64,000 nucleotides of DNA, from positions 70,156,643-70,220,642 of the forward strand of contig OX377202.1 of assembly GCA_947396885.1 (NCBI GenBank), given 5' to 3'. This document shows positions 44,575 to 55,929 of this stretch, piece by piece; within the stretch, counting starts at the first letter, position 1; the number at the start of each line of letters is the position of its first letter. The notes beneath the pieces were generated by a model that was not told where the DNA came from, made no database searches, and saw nothing but the letters and a program-made list of their open reading frames with translations. Source of the DNA: Heligmosomoides polygyrus polygyrus (lineage: Eukaryota > Nematoda > Chromadorea > Rhabditida > Heligmosomidae). The position numbers were made by a program, and so were the translations under genes.

Positions 44575-45600
44575 TGTAACACTAACTAACACCCTACCAG
44601 TCGATGAACGAGTCACTGTTGTATTCTTCCTAGACCATACCACCGACCGCGGAGAGAAGGAAAGCTTGATTAGCTAAAATTGCAGGGTGCAACTTTCATC
44701 TATTCCCTTCAATGTACACATGAACCAGTGTCTCTTCTAAGTAGAGACAGTATGCTTCGTGTTGATTTAATTTTAGATGAAACGAGAATGTTGAGCAAAC
44801 GCATTTCTTTCCTCATTTGTGGCTACATAGGAAATTGGGCGCTGTGGCGTTCTTTTTTCTTCGAAGCTCTCCTATACCAGGTTTTTGTACCGCTTCATTT
44901 TCTAAGGTTTTGACAGACAGCCGTCTTCAGAGCTTGTTATGGTTAAACCGAAATTTCTTATTATTACGTCAACCCTACAAAACTTAATAAGGCACCTACT
45001 AGAAAATAGGCGAATAGATGAAGTTGTGGTCGATGCCTAGTATTCTGAATCACTGTGTAACTTCGGACCGAACTTTTAAATACTTCAACTAAGTATGGAA
45101 CAGATGCTCGGTCTTTAAAAAAGGTCAGCTGTAAAATGACAGGCAGAAATCTGAAGCTCGCTCTAGCAATGAAATATGTGGCGCTGAGCGGCCTTAAAGC
45201 TTCATTTGCTATACACCTGGCGGTTCGAGCAGCCCAATCAGTCACCACAGCAGTTTTTTGCAATATATCACTATCTCTCTTGATGTGATGCAATATTTCA
45301 CTTTTTTCATTTTTCTCGGAAAAATCTTCGCGGAATTGAAAAAAAAAACTAACCAGACGTTCAACGGTCTGGCCGCCAAGCGTCTGGTTGGGGGCTTCGC
45401 CCCAAATCCGGAGAATAGAACACCCCGAACGTCTTCTTTTCCTCTCTAGGACTTCTCTCATTCATTAGAGTTAAAAACTGGTGCTGCTATATAGAATGGT
45501 ATAGCAGAATACGGTAGGGAAAATCTTCAAAACTGCTCCTATGGTGCCTCACCCTCTATTACTCGTACGCGATTCATTTTCTGAAGTATTCGTTCTATTT
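44575..45600. other. Spacer with a 165-codon antisense ORF and short palindromes
   Basis: The minus ORF at 44964-45461 is the longest single-exon ORF nearby but shows no domain. It runs through a palindromic patch (CCAGACG...CGTCTGG and TTGGGGGCTTCGCCCCAA, 45353-45402), so part of it is repeat. A plus ORF (44680-44913) is hydrophobic and unassigned. Confidence 0.3.
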
Positions 45601-45604
45601 ATTA

Positions 45605-46680
45605 ATGTGGTCCCCTTTCAACGGTACTATTACTGGACCCTTTACTGAACCTCCTTAACTGGTGTTCCCTTTATTGGCTCCCTTAGCCCAGGTTTATAGT
45701 CGCCGGGCAGCGCGGTATTATATCGACCGGGCGGCGCGAAAAGTCGATATCTATGGCGACCATCATGCCGCGCCTCGTGACGGCGCAAGTATAAACCAAT
45801 CCTTGCTGGCCCCCCTTGTCTGTTCCTTTACTGGTACCCTATTTATTGGTCCCCTTCTGTGGACCCCCACCCCTTCACCGCTCTCCATTACTGGTCCCAC
45901 CTTAATTGGTTCCCCTTTATAGGTGAACCCTTTACAGGTCCCCACACTTTCAGTGGACCCCCCCCCCCCTCATTCACCGGTCCCATCCTCACTGGTCCAC
46001 CTTTTACTGGTCTCTCTTCAGTGGTTCCCTCTTTATTGTCACCCTTTTCCGGTTCACCCTTCAATGGTGCCCCCCTCTCCGTCGGTTCCTACTACTGTAG
46101 CCACCTTCACTGGACCTCGATTAACTGGTCCCTTCTTCACTGGTCCCCTATCCTTCACCGATCCCCCCTTCTTTGGACCTTCCTCCCACCTCTTCCCCGG
46201 TACCCATTGCTGGTCCCACTTTCACTGGTACCCCCTTTACTGGCCCCCTCTTCACTGGTTCCCTTTATTGGTCAACCCTTTCCCGGCCCCTCCTTACTGG
46301 GCCACCATCCTTCACCGCTCCCCATTACTGGTCCCACCTTGATTGGTAACACGTCGTCTGAATCCGAACACTCCTTGCGCGACATCAGTGACACCTCTTT
46401 TGAACCCGGACGTCCTTTGCGCGACATTGGTGACATGTATTCTAAACCCAGACGCCTGTTGAACGACGTCGATAACACCTCTTCTGAACTCGGACTTTCC
46501 TGACATCGATGACACGTCTTCTGACACCACTCAACACGACGTAGGTGACACCACACAACTACAACCCCCCCCCCCCTTCCCATACTTCCTCCCAACACAC
46601 TCCTCCAGCACTTTTGTGCAAAGAAACAAAGACACTCTCCCACAGACAAACGACCGTTCTCGCTTATATATAGTAGGATT
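45605..46680. repeat. VNTR-bearing repeat element, copy B
   Basis: Same order as copy A at 6945-7830. A degenerate CACTGGTCCC array (interrupted by a small insert at 45691-45797) is followed by the GACATCGGTGACACCTC cassette (46365-46545). A 12-C tract comes next (46565-46576), then the shared end CAGACAAACGACCGTT...CTTATATATAGTAGGAT. The 214-codon Pro/Ser-rich frame is a repeat artefact. Confidence 0.8.
45691..45797. mobile_element. Small GC-rich insert with inverted ends (candidate MITE)
   Basis: About 107 bp breaking the VNTR array. It starts GGTTTATAGTCGCCG and ends CGGCGCAAGTATAAACC, imperfect inverted repeats of about 17 bp. Markedly more GC-rich than typical spacer. The target duplication is not obvious. 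Confidence 0.45.
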
Positions 46681-46689
46681 TTCCGCGCA

Positions 46690-47300
46690 TTTGTTGCTGT
46701 CGCTAAGCCAAGGCAAGCACCTTCGACGCATTTGCAAAGACAAACAAGGTTTCAGTGAAGTTTCTCGCATTTGCTTGCGTACTCCTCTAGACAACATGCA
46801 GCGACCCTGCGTCAATGGAAGAAACGTTCCTGTATGTTTCTTCCCTGCGTCCTGCTCTACCCTTACATTGTCAGCACCAGCATTTGCTAGGTGGCAAATG
46901 CTAGAAATGGCTCTGCCTCTAACGCCCCTGTCACATCTGGCTCGAAAAGACGTGAGCCTTTGAGGCGTCTTCCATCATAATCTCTTCTATGTACACACTG
47001 AGATGTGTGCTGCTTCGAAAAACAGCTGATTCGAGAAGTTCATACCCAGACTGCTAGAAAAGTGGAGTCGGCTGCTAGTTCAACGAGCGGAATTGTTTTG
47101 GACGCATAAAATTTATTGTCTGTGCCTCTGATGCCACGGGAAATTGCCCATTGAAAGGATGATCGCAAAATTTAGAGCAAGAATAGTCGTGACCAAATTA
47201 AGCCCTTTTCGCCTTCTTCCCTTTCAGAAATATTTGGGAGAAACGAGCAAAATCTGGGCCGTTAAGATTGGATTGGTGGCAACATGGTTAAGCTTTTGAT
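46690..47300. other. Unassigned spacer
   Basis: Between the VNTR repeat and a SINE. No motif in the available frames, no repeat recognised. Confidence 0.3.
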
Positions 47301-47308
47301 TACTACAT

Positions 47309-47448
47309 GCGTGTGGAGCGCAGTCGGAGGAGGGGCCGGCTGTCGCTTGCACCCGATACCAGGTTCCTACGCCGTACGCCTCCACGACATCCCGTAGAAG
47401 TAGAATGCGTGGCGCATCCTAGAGAGGACTGAATAGCGCCGTCCTTCT
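47309..47448 (+). repeat. SINE family A with internal deletion
   Basis: The head (GTGGAGCGCAGTCGGAGGAG, then CACCCGATACCAGGTTCCT) joins directly to the 3' body (CGCCTCCACGACATCCCGTAG). About 150 bp including the B box is lost. Confidence 0.8.
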
Positions 47449-48160
47449 CAGGCTCTCGTATTACGTAGTTTTCGGGGATCTAAAGATCTGTAACTGTATC
47501 ATATGTAGTATGTTAAGCTCTCTTACTTCGCAATGAGCCGTATATTAGGAGGTCGGACCGAGAGTTTCGGCTGTTTTTGACTTTTAACTTAAAATGATCA
47601 TTCATAGACTTCACTCATTGTCAACCATCTTAGCTAAGGTAAAACTGCCACATTGGCGTGTCGCCGCCAACAAAACACCCTAGTAACAACGAAACTAACT
47701 GAAAAGGTTACGAACTCACTTTAAGAAATATGAAAAGATAGCGACGTGGAGTCGACATACTCTACGGGTAATGCGAAATCGAAAATAGCTGTCAGCCTCA
47801 AACTCAACCGTTGCTGTATGGATGAATGTATGGACGATGCGTTATTTGTTATTCGTTTATGCGTTATTCGTTGTTGTTTTTTTTGCGTTTTTTTTTTGAA
47901 CTTACGCTCGGAGGGGGTAGTAGCTTTCTGTAACATTCATCTGATCAGGGGACCTTTTCAGCATATTTTCATCCTTTGTTCTCGCATCAGCACATTCCGC
48001 TCGAGTCTATTAGCTTGCTTACTAGATTACAGTTTGAGATTAATAAACAGTACCAGCACTAGGTCATCTAATACAGAAAAGCGGTCAATTCAATGTGACC
48101 TAGAAACTTCGAAAAGAGTGGTTTGAGAAACCAGTTTCTCCCCAAATGTTCGATAAACGC
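47449..48160. other. Unassigned spacer
   Basis: Short ORFs on both strands without motifs. T-rich runs near 47876-47898. No element ends recognised. Confidence 0.3.
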
Positions 48161-48164
48161 TTTG

Positions 48165-49270
48165 TTTTGCATTTATTTATTTATCTATTTAAATTATGAT
48201 TCATTATTATTATCTTTTGCATTACACACGCAATATTACGTTATACAATGTAAATATCCGGAACGAAATAAAACTTGAAGAAGAAGACGACAGGATCCAG
48301 GCAGATCGAAGGTGACATTTTCACTATCGAGCGTTTTAAACGCACTTTTCGACAAACTTGGAAGGTTGTCACTCTTTTGGCTAGTAACGAATTCATCACA
48401 TTCAGACACCTGTAAATGATGAGAATGATCATGATCTAATCCGTGTTCTAGCAACCGAGACGTACAGCATTGTTTTTCCTCTTCTACTTTATTACAGTGG
48501 ATGGCCAAAGAATGCAATTGGGTCTATGGACACTTTCCCTGTGAGAATTTTGTAAATCATTAAGAGATCAGCTAGTTTCCTTCTTTTATAAAGTGATCAG
48601 AGACCAAAAATTGTAGATCTGTCATTCCCTACGGGAATATGGAGGTAATCCATTCCGTAGCACCTCATAACTAACTTCCGTGTAAAACTGTTTTGTACGC
48701 TCTCAAGAAGGCAAATGTCTTTTTCTTACAGGATTGAACGTATGTAGTTGTTTTCGCCTCAACAAATGGTCGCACATATGTTTTGTAGGCACGCAGCAAC
48801 TCTAGGGCATCGTTGTACTTCAGAATTTTGAAAAATTGCTGATTCGATGATTTGCATTGTTTACCAACATCTAATAATGTTTGCTGAAGTTTACAGTGTT
48901 AGTTATCACAAGGCCTACTTCTCGTACATCATCTTCCATTTTAAGCTCAGTGTCACGAAGACTATGCCTATTCCCTGATTTTGTTCCAATATAAAGGTAG
49001 CAAGATTTTTCTGCAGCAAGCGGTAGTCCACACATGATCCATTATTTATAATAAGTATCTAAAACTATTTCGAGAAATGTTCTTTCTTGCCTAATCAAGA
49101 AAGAAGCCATTGACAGACATATTTGTTGTGGCGCGAGACCGTAGAGTTCGCACAAAGTTAATTCTTCTATTTTCTCATATAAAGAGGTGTTTGAGCGAAA
49201 TACGATTTGATACCTCGCTCGATACTTACACCGAAACATTTCTGAGTCTTTGCTTCTACCTACATCTCTG
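48165..49270 (-). mobile_element. CR1-like retrotransposon 3' third (antisense)
   Basis: On the complement, pieces read LPLAAEKSCYLYIGTKSGN, VREVGLVITNTVNFSKHY, KILKYNDALELLRAYKTYVR and LLMIYKILTGKVSIDPIAFF. They match in order the RT thumb and tail of the copy at 18700-19300. An AAAT-type 3' tail lies at 48160-48200. Frame-broken. Confidence 0.7.
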
Positions 49271-52020
49271 TGCGATCGCCTAAACTCCCTGTAATTTGAA
49301 GGTTCTCTACCACTAACTTAAAGTGTATCGTGTTGGAATTTCGCTGCTGCAGTTTTTTAGGCAACACCTTGCTGTCTCAGCTCCTAAATGTCGACCCCGT
49401 ATTTCCGAGATTAAGGTCATGAAGCTCCATGATGCGGAACTCAAGCCTATCTACTGCCATGGAACGTAGCCTAAACTCTTCAGCTTTTGGCAGTGCTTTC
49501 ATATGTCTCAATCGTATATAAAACCATGTGTTATTCTACACCAAGCTGTGTAGTTCAAGACGTAGCCAACAACGGGAATATTCAAGATATAGCCAAACAG
49601 CAGCAGCAATAACGGGCACTAAAATGGAGGGAAGTTTCAGTCCGTCTTAATAGGAAACGAGTTCGAAAAGGGGAGGATTCACTGACTTTAAATATGTTTT
49701 AACGCCTTTGAACGATGCTCACCTTCCAAAGTAGTCGTAATGCATCGAGGAGTGGGGATGTACAGAGATAAACATGTAGGGTGCAATTTTGTCCGTTCAT
49801 TCATGCAGGACTGGCTAATCTTAAGTGTTTTGCGGGATCTTTTTGGTGCTAAAAACGAACCGCTAAAAAGCAAAAAGGCATTTTTCTGAGTATAACCATC
49901 CTTTTGTTTTTGAAGGTATTTCTGTAACTTTGTGGGTTTCCTTCAACAGCGAATACGCTTTCAAAAAGCTCTTCGTTTGTAAGGGTCCTAGCCGAATATT
50001 CACTCTGCAATGAAAGCTGCAAACCAAGGTCTTCATACGTGCCAGAATTTCCGCTTGGGCGAATGCCACTGTTTTTCACCGAGGCTTCTTTAATCCTCGT
50101 GCGAAGTGCTTTACCAAAACGCTCATTCATTGTCCAATTGTTCGGGAAGAGGGTTTTTTTTTCGAGCGAGGCAGGGTGTTTCCGAAACGACACACTTGGC
50201 CATGCCTCCCCAGGGAGTCCTCTGGGGCATGACCGACCCCTCCGTTTTTGATTAATACCCATCCGGCAATACATCATTGTTTTTTGCCCCAATATCCAGC
50301 TCCAGCGGACAATGCAGAACTACGCCAGCAGCCTCTGTGGAGCCGTCCTTTATGTAGCAATGGGCCCATAAATGTGATCTTTTTCGTGGACTGGTACATG
50401 TGTTTGGAGAGTCTGCCATCAACAGAAAATGGCTGTTTCGAGAATTGCAATACGAACTGTTCCTATGGAGGCCACGAATACTTCGTCTAAATTCTGTACT
50501 TGCGTAGCGCTCTAAACGCTCTAAGCAGATTCACCTGTGCGTATACACGCAGGGGTACACCTTCTTAGAGCGCTACCGACCGAAAGGACGACTGCTTTTC
50601 AAAAGCAGTGATATATTTGTATTTGTGAAATCCATATTCTTTACCTTCTTTCAGCAATTCTTTTTTTCAATTCGGATCCTTTATGCTAGCCCTCTTTGCA
50701 TGTAAACAATGTGCGTTCTACAGTTAAACATATCACGCCCTTTCAAGAGCAACGGAAGACGGCTCCATCCTCATGTCACCTCGGCATGATTAGTTGAAGC
50801 TGTATAATAGTGTTGTGGCGACATGACACGACACGGGCTCGTCTATGTTCCGATAGCTTCGTCGTCGTCGTGGGACTAAATGTGGCGCAACGATTACAGC
50901 ACGTGATTTACTCGACTAAACGCCTTGACTGCTGCAGCTGTTCCGACTTAAGTCTATGAACACTAACAAGAAACCTGAGAGAGAGGTTCCATTTAAACGC
51001 AGATCCAACGCAGTTCGCGTCACCCTACTCAAAGCTGTTCGGTGAGAGCGAATTAGACCCTCTGTGCCGCGATCACATAGATAGATGTCTTATCCATGGA
51101 GAAATAACGTAAGTTTACTAGCAATCGACAAACATTCGTTCCGGCCGCTCACTGATGGGTATTTTCTGTGGGAGAGTGTCTGATACGTCGCTAGCTGAGA
51201 TCTCCTGTTCAATGGCCGACACCTCACGCTGTAGCCGTGATCGTTGTTTACACCATCTCTATGCTTAGCAAGCGGACTACCGAACATCCGCCTCGAAGAA
51301 CGCTTCGCAGTGCCTTAAGTGAAAGGTCGCTTATATCAAAAACTGCTCTTCTTGTCTCTTGCCCTTCGTCTCCCAAAAGATCAGTGCTGGATTTCAAAAG
51401 TCACTGTAAATGCGCTGTTGCAAAACGATGCTATAGAAGATTCCCAGATAACTGGCCGCTGGTTTTGCATCCTTGTATTTAGCACTGCGCGTTAATCTCC
51501 AAAGTGGTAATGAAGAAGGTTGCACCAGGACAGCTGTAATTCACGAAATAAGTGCACCGCTCCGGACTGTAGCGCTAAATGCGTAGGGAAAAAGGGAAGA
51601 CACCAAGTTGCAGCAAATTGCTAGTAAAAGGCGTAAATAGCTTGGGATTCGTACCAGATCAAAGAGGCGCCTGTGTCACCGGCCCGCCCCAGAATAACTT
51701 TTGTTAGTTGTGTTGCCCGGCTGACGTTCCTGTCTCATTGCTAACACGTGAGACACGTTTTCTTTCAACATTTACACCATTATTTGAAATTTCGATAAGC
51801 GCGCTTAGCTTTTTTAAACTCTGATGGGTTTAAGAGCTTCTATATAATGAGTAACGTCTCTTTCGGCCGCTAACTTTCTATACATTACTTATTATTGCCA
51901 TAAGTGCATTTCTACGGGAACTACCAATCAGTGTAGCCAGGTAGTAATTACTATAGTAATGGTTCCAATTTTAATGTAAGTGATCATCAGTGATCTACTG
52001 TTGCTTTTAACGATTATTCT
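49271..52020. other. Long unassigned stretch with one 147-codon antisense ORF
   Basis: The minus ORF at 49849-50292 is open throughout and ends at a stop. It includes FGKALRTRIKEASVKNSG and QLSLQSEYSARTLTNEELFE and has a soluble-protein composition, but no domain I know. A plus frame after CCAATATCCAG (about 50300) overlaps it. Short self-complementary AGCGCT patches lie near 50500-50575. Nothing else identified in 2.7 kb. Confidence 0.3.
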
Positions 52021-52066
52021 GTGATACCCGACTTCGTTGGCGTTGTAATGCACCCTAGAGTGCAAA

Positions 52067-52105
<39 letters not shown>

Positions 52106-52108
52106 ATG
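52021..52108 (+). repeat. (AAAT)n microsatellite, probable retroelement 3' tail
   Basis: About ten AAAT units at 52065-52107 directly follow ACCCTAGAGTGC. The arrangement resembles the AAAT tails that end the CR1-like copies at 13300 and 48180. No coding remnant was recognised immediately upstream. Confidence 0.55.
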
Positions 52109-52204
52109 ACATGACATGTATTACAGTTCGTTTGGTAAACATAAAGTTGATGCGTTCGACGATGACGACTAGAGCGTGCGCTGTAGAATGTCGCCCATTA
52201 AGCG

Positions 52205-53692
52205 ACTGAGTTCTAAACGGCAAACCTCGCTGTCGTCGACATGACGTCATCAGTCGCGCTATCCGTAACAAACACAAAGACACACCACAAATGACGCCTA
52301 TTTTACCGAAATTTTTGAGGTGAGACATTAAGAATACTTAATTTCTCTTTCACTTCAACGTTTTGAGGGGTAGTTGTCACGACATCAGGATGGTATTTCC
52401 ACTCAGAAATTTTCGATATTCCTAGCGAAAACTTCTTTTTCACTGAGAAATTGCCCATTTTGACTTCGGAAACTTCGCTTTCAGGCAGGTATAGGCTTTT
52501 TTGGTTGGAGAAGCTTTGTTTTCACAGACAAATTGACCACTAACGTGGCCTTGTTTCTATAAAACTCTTTCTATGGCAAAATCTCGGGCAGATTTCGCAT
52601 GCCGCTCACGAGCATGACCAACAAGGCTGTGATCCTGAACGAAGTGCCTCTTCAACTGATACTGCTCTCCTGATAAACAAATACCTCGTGTGGAGGCAAA
52701 CTTGCTTTGCAAACTGCATCGCAGGAAGGACAATTAATCACAGCAAAGCGAAGACAATCACCACTCACAGCTACTTTGTGGTTCCTTAGCCCAAAAGGTG
52801 TTTCATACGGTCTACCGCAAAATGCGCATTTATATTTCGCATTAATTGACGAAACTTGCACCTTCTGGGGTCAGATTCATCAACTGCTTACCGATCGGTA
52901 ACGAAATATCGGTTATCTTATCTGTATTTCTTTATCTCTGCATCACATACTGCGTAGGCCGGTTTGGTTAATCCGCGGTGAGTCGATACCAGCGGTATCG
53001 TTGATGAATGGCCCCTGGTCTCGCTTTGCTTACTTCAAATTAGCAATCATATCACCATTATAATTGTGTCGTGCGAGAAGGTGTCGATATAGCTGATCGC
53101 GGAACGGTTTTCCGCACTCAGGGCATTTTTCTCCACTTTTCTCCTTTGTGATGGCTCCTGAAGACCTGACGACAGTGATATCCTCTCAACACTCGAAACT
53201 TCGACATAAAAAAAATAAGGAGTGAGAACTATTCTCCATCCGTCTGCGAAATCTTATCAAAAGCGACCTCTGAAACGGCAATTTCTGACCGGTAAGAAGG
53301 TGTTAGAAATCATACTGCAGAATCACTTAGCGGAAACGAAGTTTCCGAAGCCAAAATTGGAAATTCCCAAGTGAGAACGGAGTTTTCGAAGACAAAATGG
53401 GAAATTTCTAGGAGAAAACGAAGCTTCGGAAGTCAAGTGGGAAATTTCTCAGTGAAAAAGAAGTTTTCGCTAGGAATATCGAAAATTTCTGAGTGGAAAT
53501 ACCATCCTGATGTCGTGCAACTACCCCTCAAAACGTTGAAGTGAAAGAGAAATTAAGTATTTTTAATGTTTCACCTCAAAAATTTCGGTAAAATAGGCGT
53601 CATTTGTGGTGTGTCTTTGTGTTTGTTACGGATAGCGCGACTGATGACGTCATGTCGACGACAGCGAGGTTTGCCGTTTAGAACTCAGTGCC
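52205..53692. mobile_element. Long-inverted-repeat element enclosing zinc-finger exons
   Basis: ACTGAGTTCTAAACGGCAAA at 52205 and its complement ending at 53692 begin arms of about 270 bp with near-perfect complementarity (to about 52470; from about 53425). The right arm joins a minisatellite of about 47-bp units (GGGAAATTTCT...GAAGTTT) at 53330-53480. The centre codes for C2H2 zinc fingers on the minus strand. No target duplication resolved. The RTE fragment starts right at the border. Confidence 0.75.
52580..53182 (-). CDS. C2H2 zinc-finger protein exons inside the long inverted repeat
   Basis: Exon 53182-53034 encodes KCPECGKPFRDQLYRHLLAR plus H, a C2H2-type finger, and ends at a clean GTAAGC donor. 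Downstream, 52861-52652 encodes YKCAFCGRPYETPFGLRNH and NCPSCDAVCK. A different frame just below gives YQLKRHFVQDH, the missing half of the third finger, to a stop near 52580. Such proteins bind DNA or RNA. Splice phases of the visible pieces do not all agree, so a small exon is missing or the gene is damaged. Position between the arms suggests capture by, or membership of, a mobile element. Confidence 0.55.
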
Positions 53693-53928
53693 GACCTTAG
53701 CATGCCTCTACCCACCAGGCCCAATGTGAGGACGGAACCCAGGATCCGATGGTGGAGACTGCGGGGTTCAGAGCGGAACGAGCTACGAAGGGCAGTGCTC
53801 GAAGCAGGCCTACCAGATCCAGCTGGTCCCGTGAATGAGACCTGGAGGAGGGTAGCCCAAACAATCCTGAGACGTGCCAAGTAAACCCTGTGAAAAACAA
53901 AGGAAGGAATCAGAGGGGATAAATCGGC

Positions 53929-54270
53929 ATGGTTCTGGAACGAAGAGGTGCAGGCTGCGGTGAAGAGGAAGAAGAGGCCTACAAGCTGTGGCAGAAGACA
54001 AGGGCACCCGAGCATCTCACAGCCTGCAGGAAGCTGAAGAGGCTGGCAAAAACAGCTGTAGCGGAGGCAAAGAACGCGGAAATGGATGTCCAGTACGAGA
54101 AACTAAACGGGCCAGAGGGAGAGAAGTTCGCCACCCGCCTGGCCAAGGCGTGTCATAGAGCAAGCCTCGACATTCGAGTAGTGAAGACTGTGAAGAGTGC
54201 TGACGGTACGGTCTTACGGAAGCGGCCGAGGTCAGAGGGAGATGTGAGGAGTACTTCAAGGAAGTCCTGA
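53929..54270 (+). pseudogene. RTE pre-RT domain
   Basis: Reads AYKLWQKTRAPEHLTACRKL, AVAEAKNAEMDVQYEKLNGP and RASLDIRVVKTVKSADGTVL, the alpha-helical segment before RTE reverse transcriptases. A frameshift near 54225 moves the frame into the RT. Confidence 0.8.
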
Positions 54271-54289
54271 ACGAGGAGTTCCCTCGTTG

Positions 54290-55746
54290 GGAGGCCGAGG
54301 AAGAACAACCAACGGAAGGACCCATCCCACCCTGGGCGCAAGAAGAGGTTCGCAAGGCCATAGGGAAGATGAAACTCGGAAAGGCAGCAGGGCCTGACGG
54401 TGTGCCAGTAGAAACTTGGAAGGTGCTCGGGGACCTTGGAATCAACTGGCTGACGCAGTTCCTCAACAGATTCACGAAAGAAGGTGAGATGCCGGATGAC
54501 TGGAGGAACAGCACCATAGTCCCCATCTTCAAACAGAAGGGAGACGCTTCCGAATGCTCCAACTACCGAGGGATCAAACTGATCTCGCGCACGATGAAGA
54601 TCTACGAACGACTGGTCGACTCAAGGATGGGGGAGATGGTACCCATCTCCCAGGTGCAGTGGGGCTTCATGCCTGAGAGGTCCACCACATACGCCATCTT
54701 TATCGCTCGTCAGGTGATGGAGAAATATCGGGAGAAACGAAAACCCTGCTACCTGGCATTCTGGACCTGGAGAAGGCCTACGACAGGCTAGCTCGGGCCG
54801 TAATCTGGAATGCCCTTTGAGGGAGGGGTGTCTCGGAACGTCTGATCAGGTCATGAGGGACATGTGCGAGGGCTCGAAAGCGGCGATACGAACTCCACGC
54901 GGGGTGACAAGGAAAGTGGACATCACAGTGGGGTACACCAATGGTCGGCTCTGAGCCCGTTCCTCTTCCTGATAACGCTTGACTCTATAGTGAACCACCT
55001 TGAGGAAGGCCCTCTCAGAATGATCCTCTACGCGGACGACATCGCCCTAGTAGCCGACAACCAGGAGGAGCTGGAGGAGAAGGTGCAGCTGTGGCAGAGA
55101 GCCCTCGCAGACAACGGCCTACGGCTGAACGTAAAGAAGACGAAGTTCATCAGCTCTGAGCAGTGCGCTGGATCGATCCTAGACTGCCAAGGGGAAACGA
55201 TCGAGAAGGTGGAAGAATTCCGCTACCTCGGAAGTGACCTATCCGAGGAAGGAAGTGTGGACCAGACGGTCAGGGGACGGATAAACGCAGCCTGGCTCAA
55301 GTGGAGGGAGTCCACAGGGATCCTCTGCTACCGTCTCCAGGACGCTCAAAGGCAAGCTCTATAGAACAGTTGTGAGACCTGCCCTCCTCTACGGCAGTGA
55401 GTGCTGGGCCCTGGGTAAGGCGCAGGAGCGGCAACTGCACGCGGCGGAGATGAGGATGCTGAGGTGGGCATGTGGATGGACCCGTCGGGACAGGGTACGA
55501 AACGAGGATGTTAGGGCAGTGATGAAGACAGCTCCGATCCAGCTGAAGATGAGACAGCAGCGCCTGAGGTGGTATGGACACGTCTTCAGAAGACCAGAGG
55601 ATCACCCCACAAGGTTGGCCCTAGATTTCGAAGCACCCGGAAAGCGTCCGAGAAGAGCCCTAAGGAAAAGATGGAAGGACGTCATCAAGAGAGATCTCGC
55701 CGAAGTCGGCGCCATGGCAGATGACGCCCTTGATAGGATGAGGTGA
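54290..55746 (+). pseudogene. RTE reverse transcriptase, three frames
   Basis: GKAAGPDGVPVETWKVLGD and CSNYRGIKLISRTMKIYERL open the RT. WGFMPERSTTYAIFIARQVM follows. Motif A is frame-broken at about 54765. GVHQWSALSPFLFLITLDSI is motif B, with W where Q-G is usual (GVHQGSALSP). ILYADDIALVADN keeps the catalytic YADD. The tail reads LYGSECWALGKAQERQL, MLRWACGWTRRDRVRNEDVR and RLRWYGHVFRRPEDH. The preserved YADD contrasts with the dead CR1-like copy. Confidence 0.88.
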
Positions 55747-55782
55747 CGACAGATCACAAGAACAGCGGGCCCCGCGGAACTA

Positions 55783-55857
55783 AACGCTCAGGAGAAGAAG
55801 AAGAAGAAGAAGAAGAAGAAGAAGAACGCTCAGGAGAAGAAGAAGAAGAAGAAGAAA
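55783..55857 (+). repeat. (GAA)n tail of the RTE element, duplicated
   Basis: The phrase AACGCTCAGGAGAAGAAG occurs twice (about 55783 and 55827), each followed by a run of AGA triplets. The RTE 3' terminus was therefore copied twice in tandem, by slippage or re-priming. Confidence 0.75.
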
Positions 55858-55929
55858 GCTCTCTCTAAAAGTTGAAGTCTGTTGGAGTTAAGCGAACTTG
55901 TAGTTGACTGTGATACGTAAATGGATGCA

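Larger units (their letters stand above)
53693..55790 (+). mobile_element. RTE-type non-LTR retrotransposon, 5'-truncated
   Basis: Starts inside the region between endonuclease and RT and runs to the 3' end: PNVRTEPRIRWWRLRG, then WNEEVQAAVKRKKR, RT and tail. A GAA-rich tail follows. GC content is clearly higher than flanks. Only a few frameshifts, so relatively young, but the endonuclease is missing. Confidence 0.88.

Noticed and set aside
44964..45461. 165-codon antisense protein
   Set aside because: No domain, passes through palindromic repeat sequence, and the opposite strand is also partly open; kept only as an unassigned ORF.
45859..46503. 214-codon Pro-rich protein, the longest ORF in the window
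   Set aside because: Same VNTR artefact as at 7036; frame and length are set by the repeat array.
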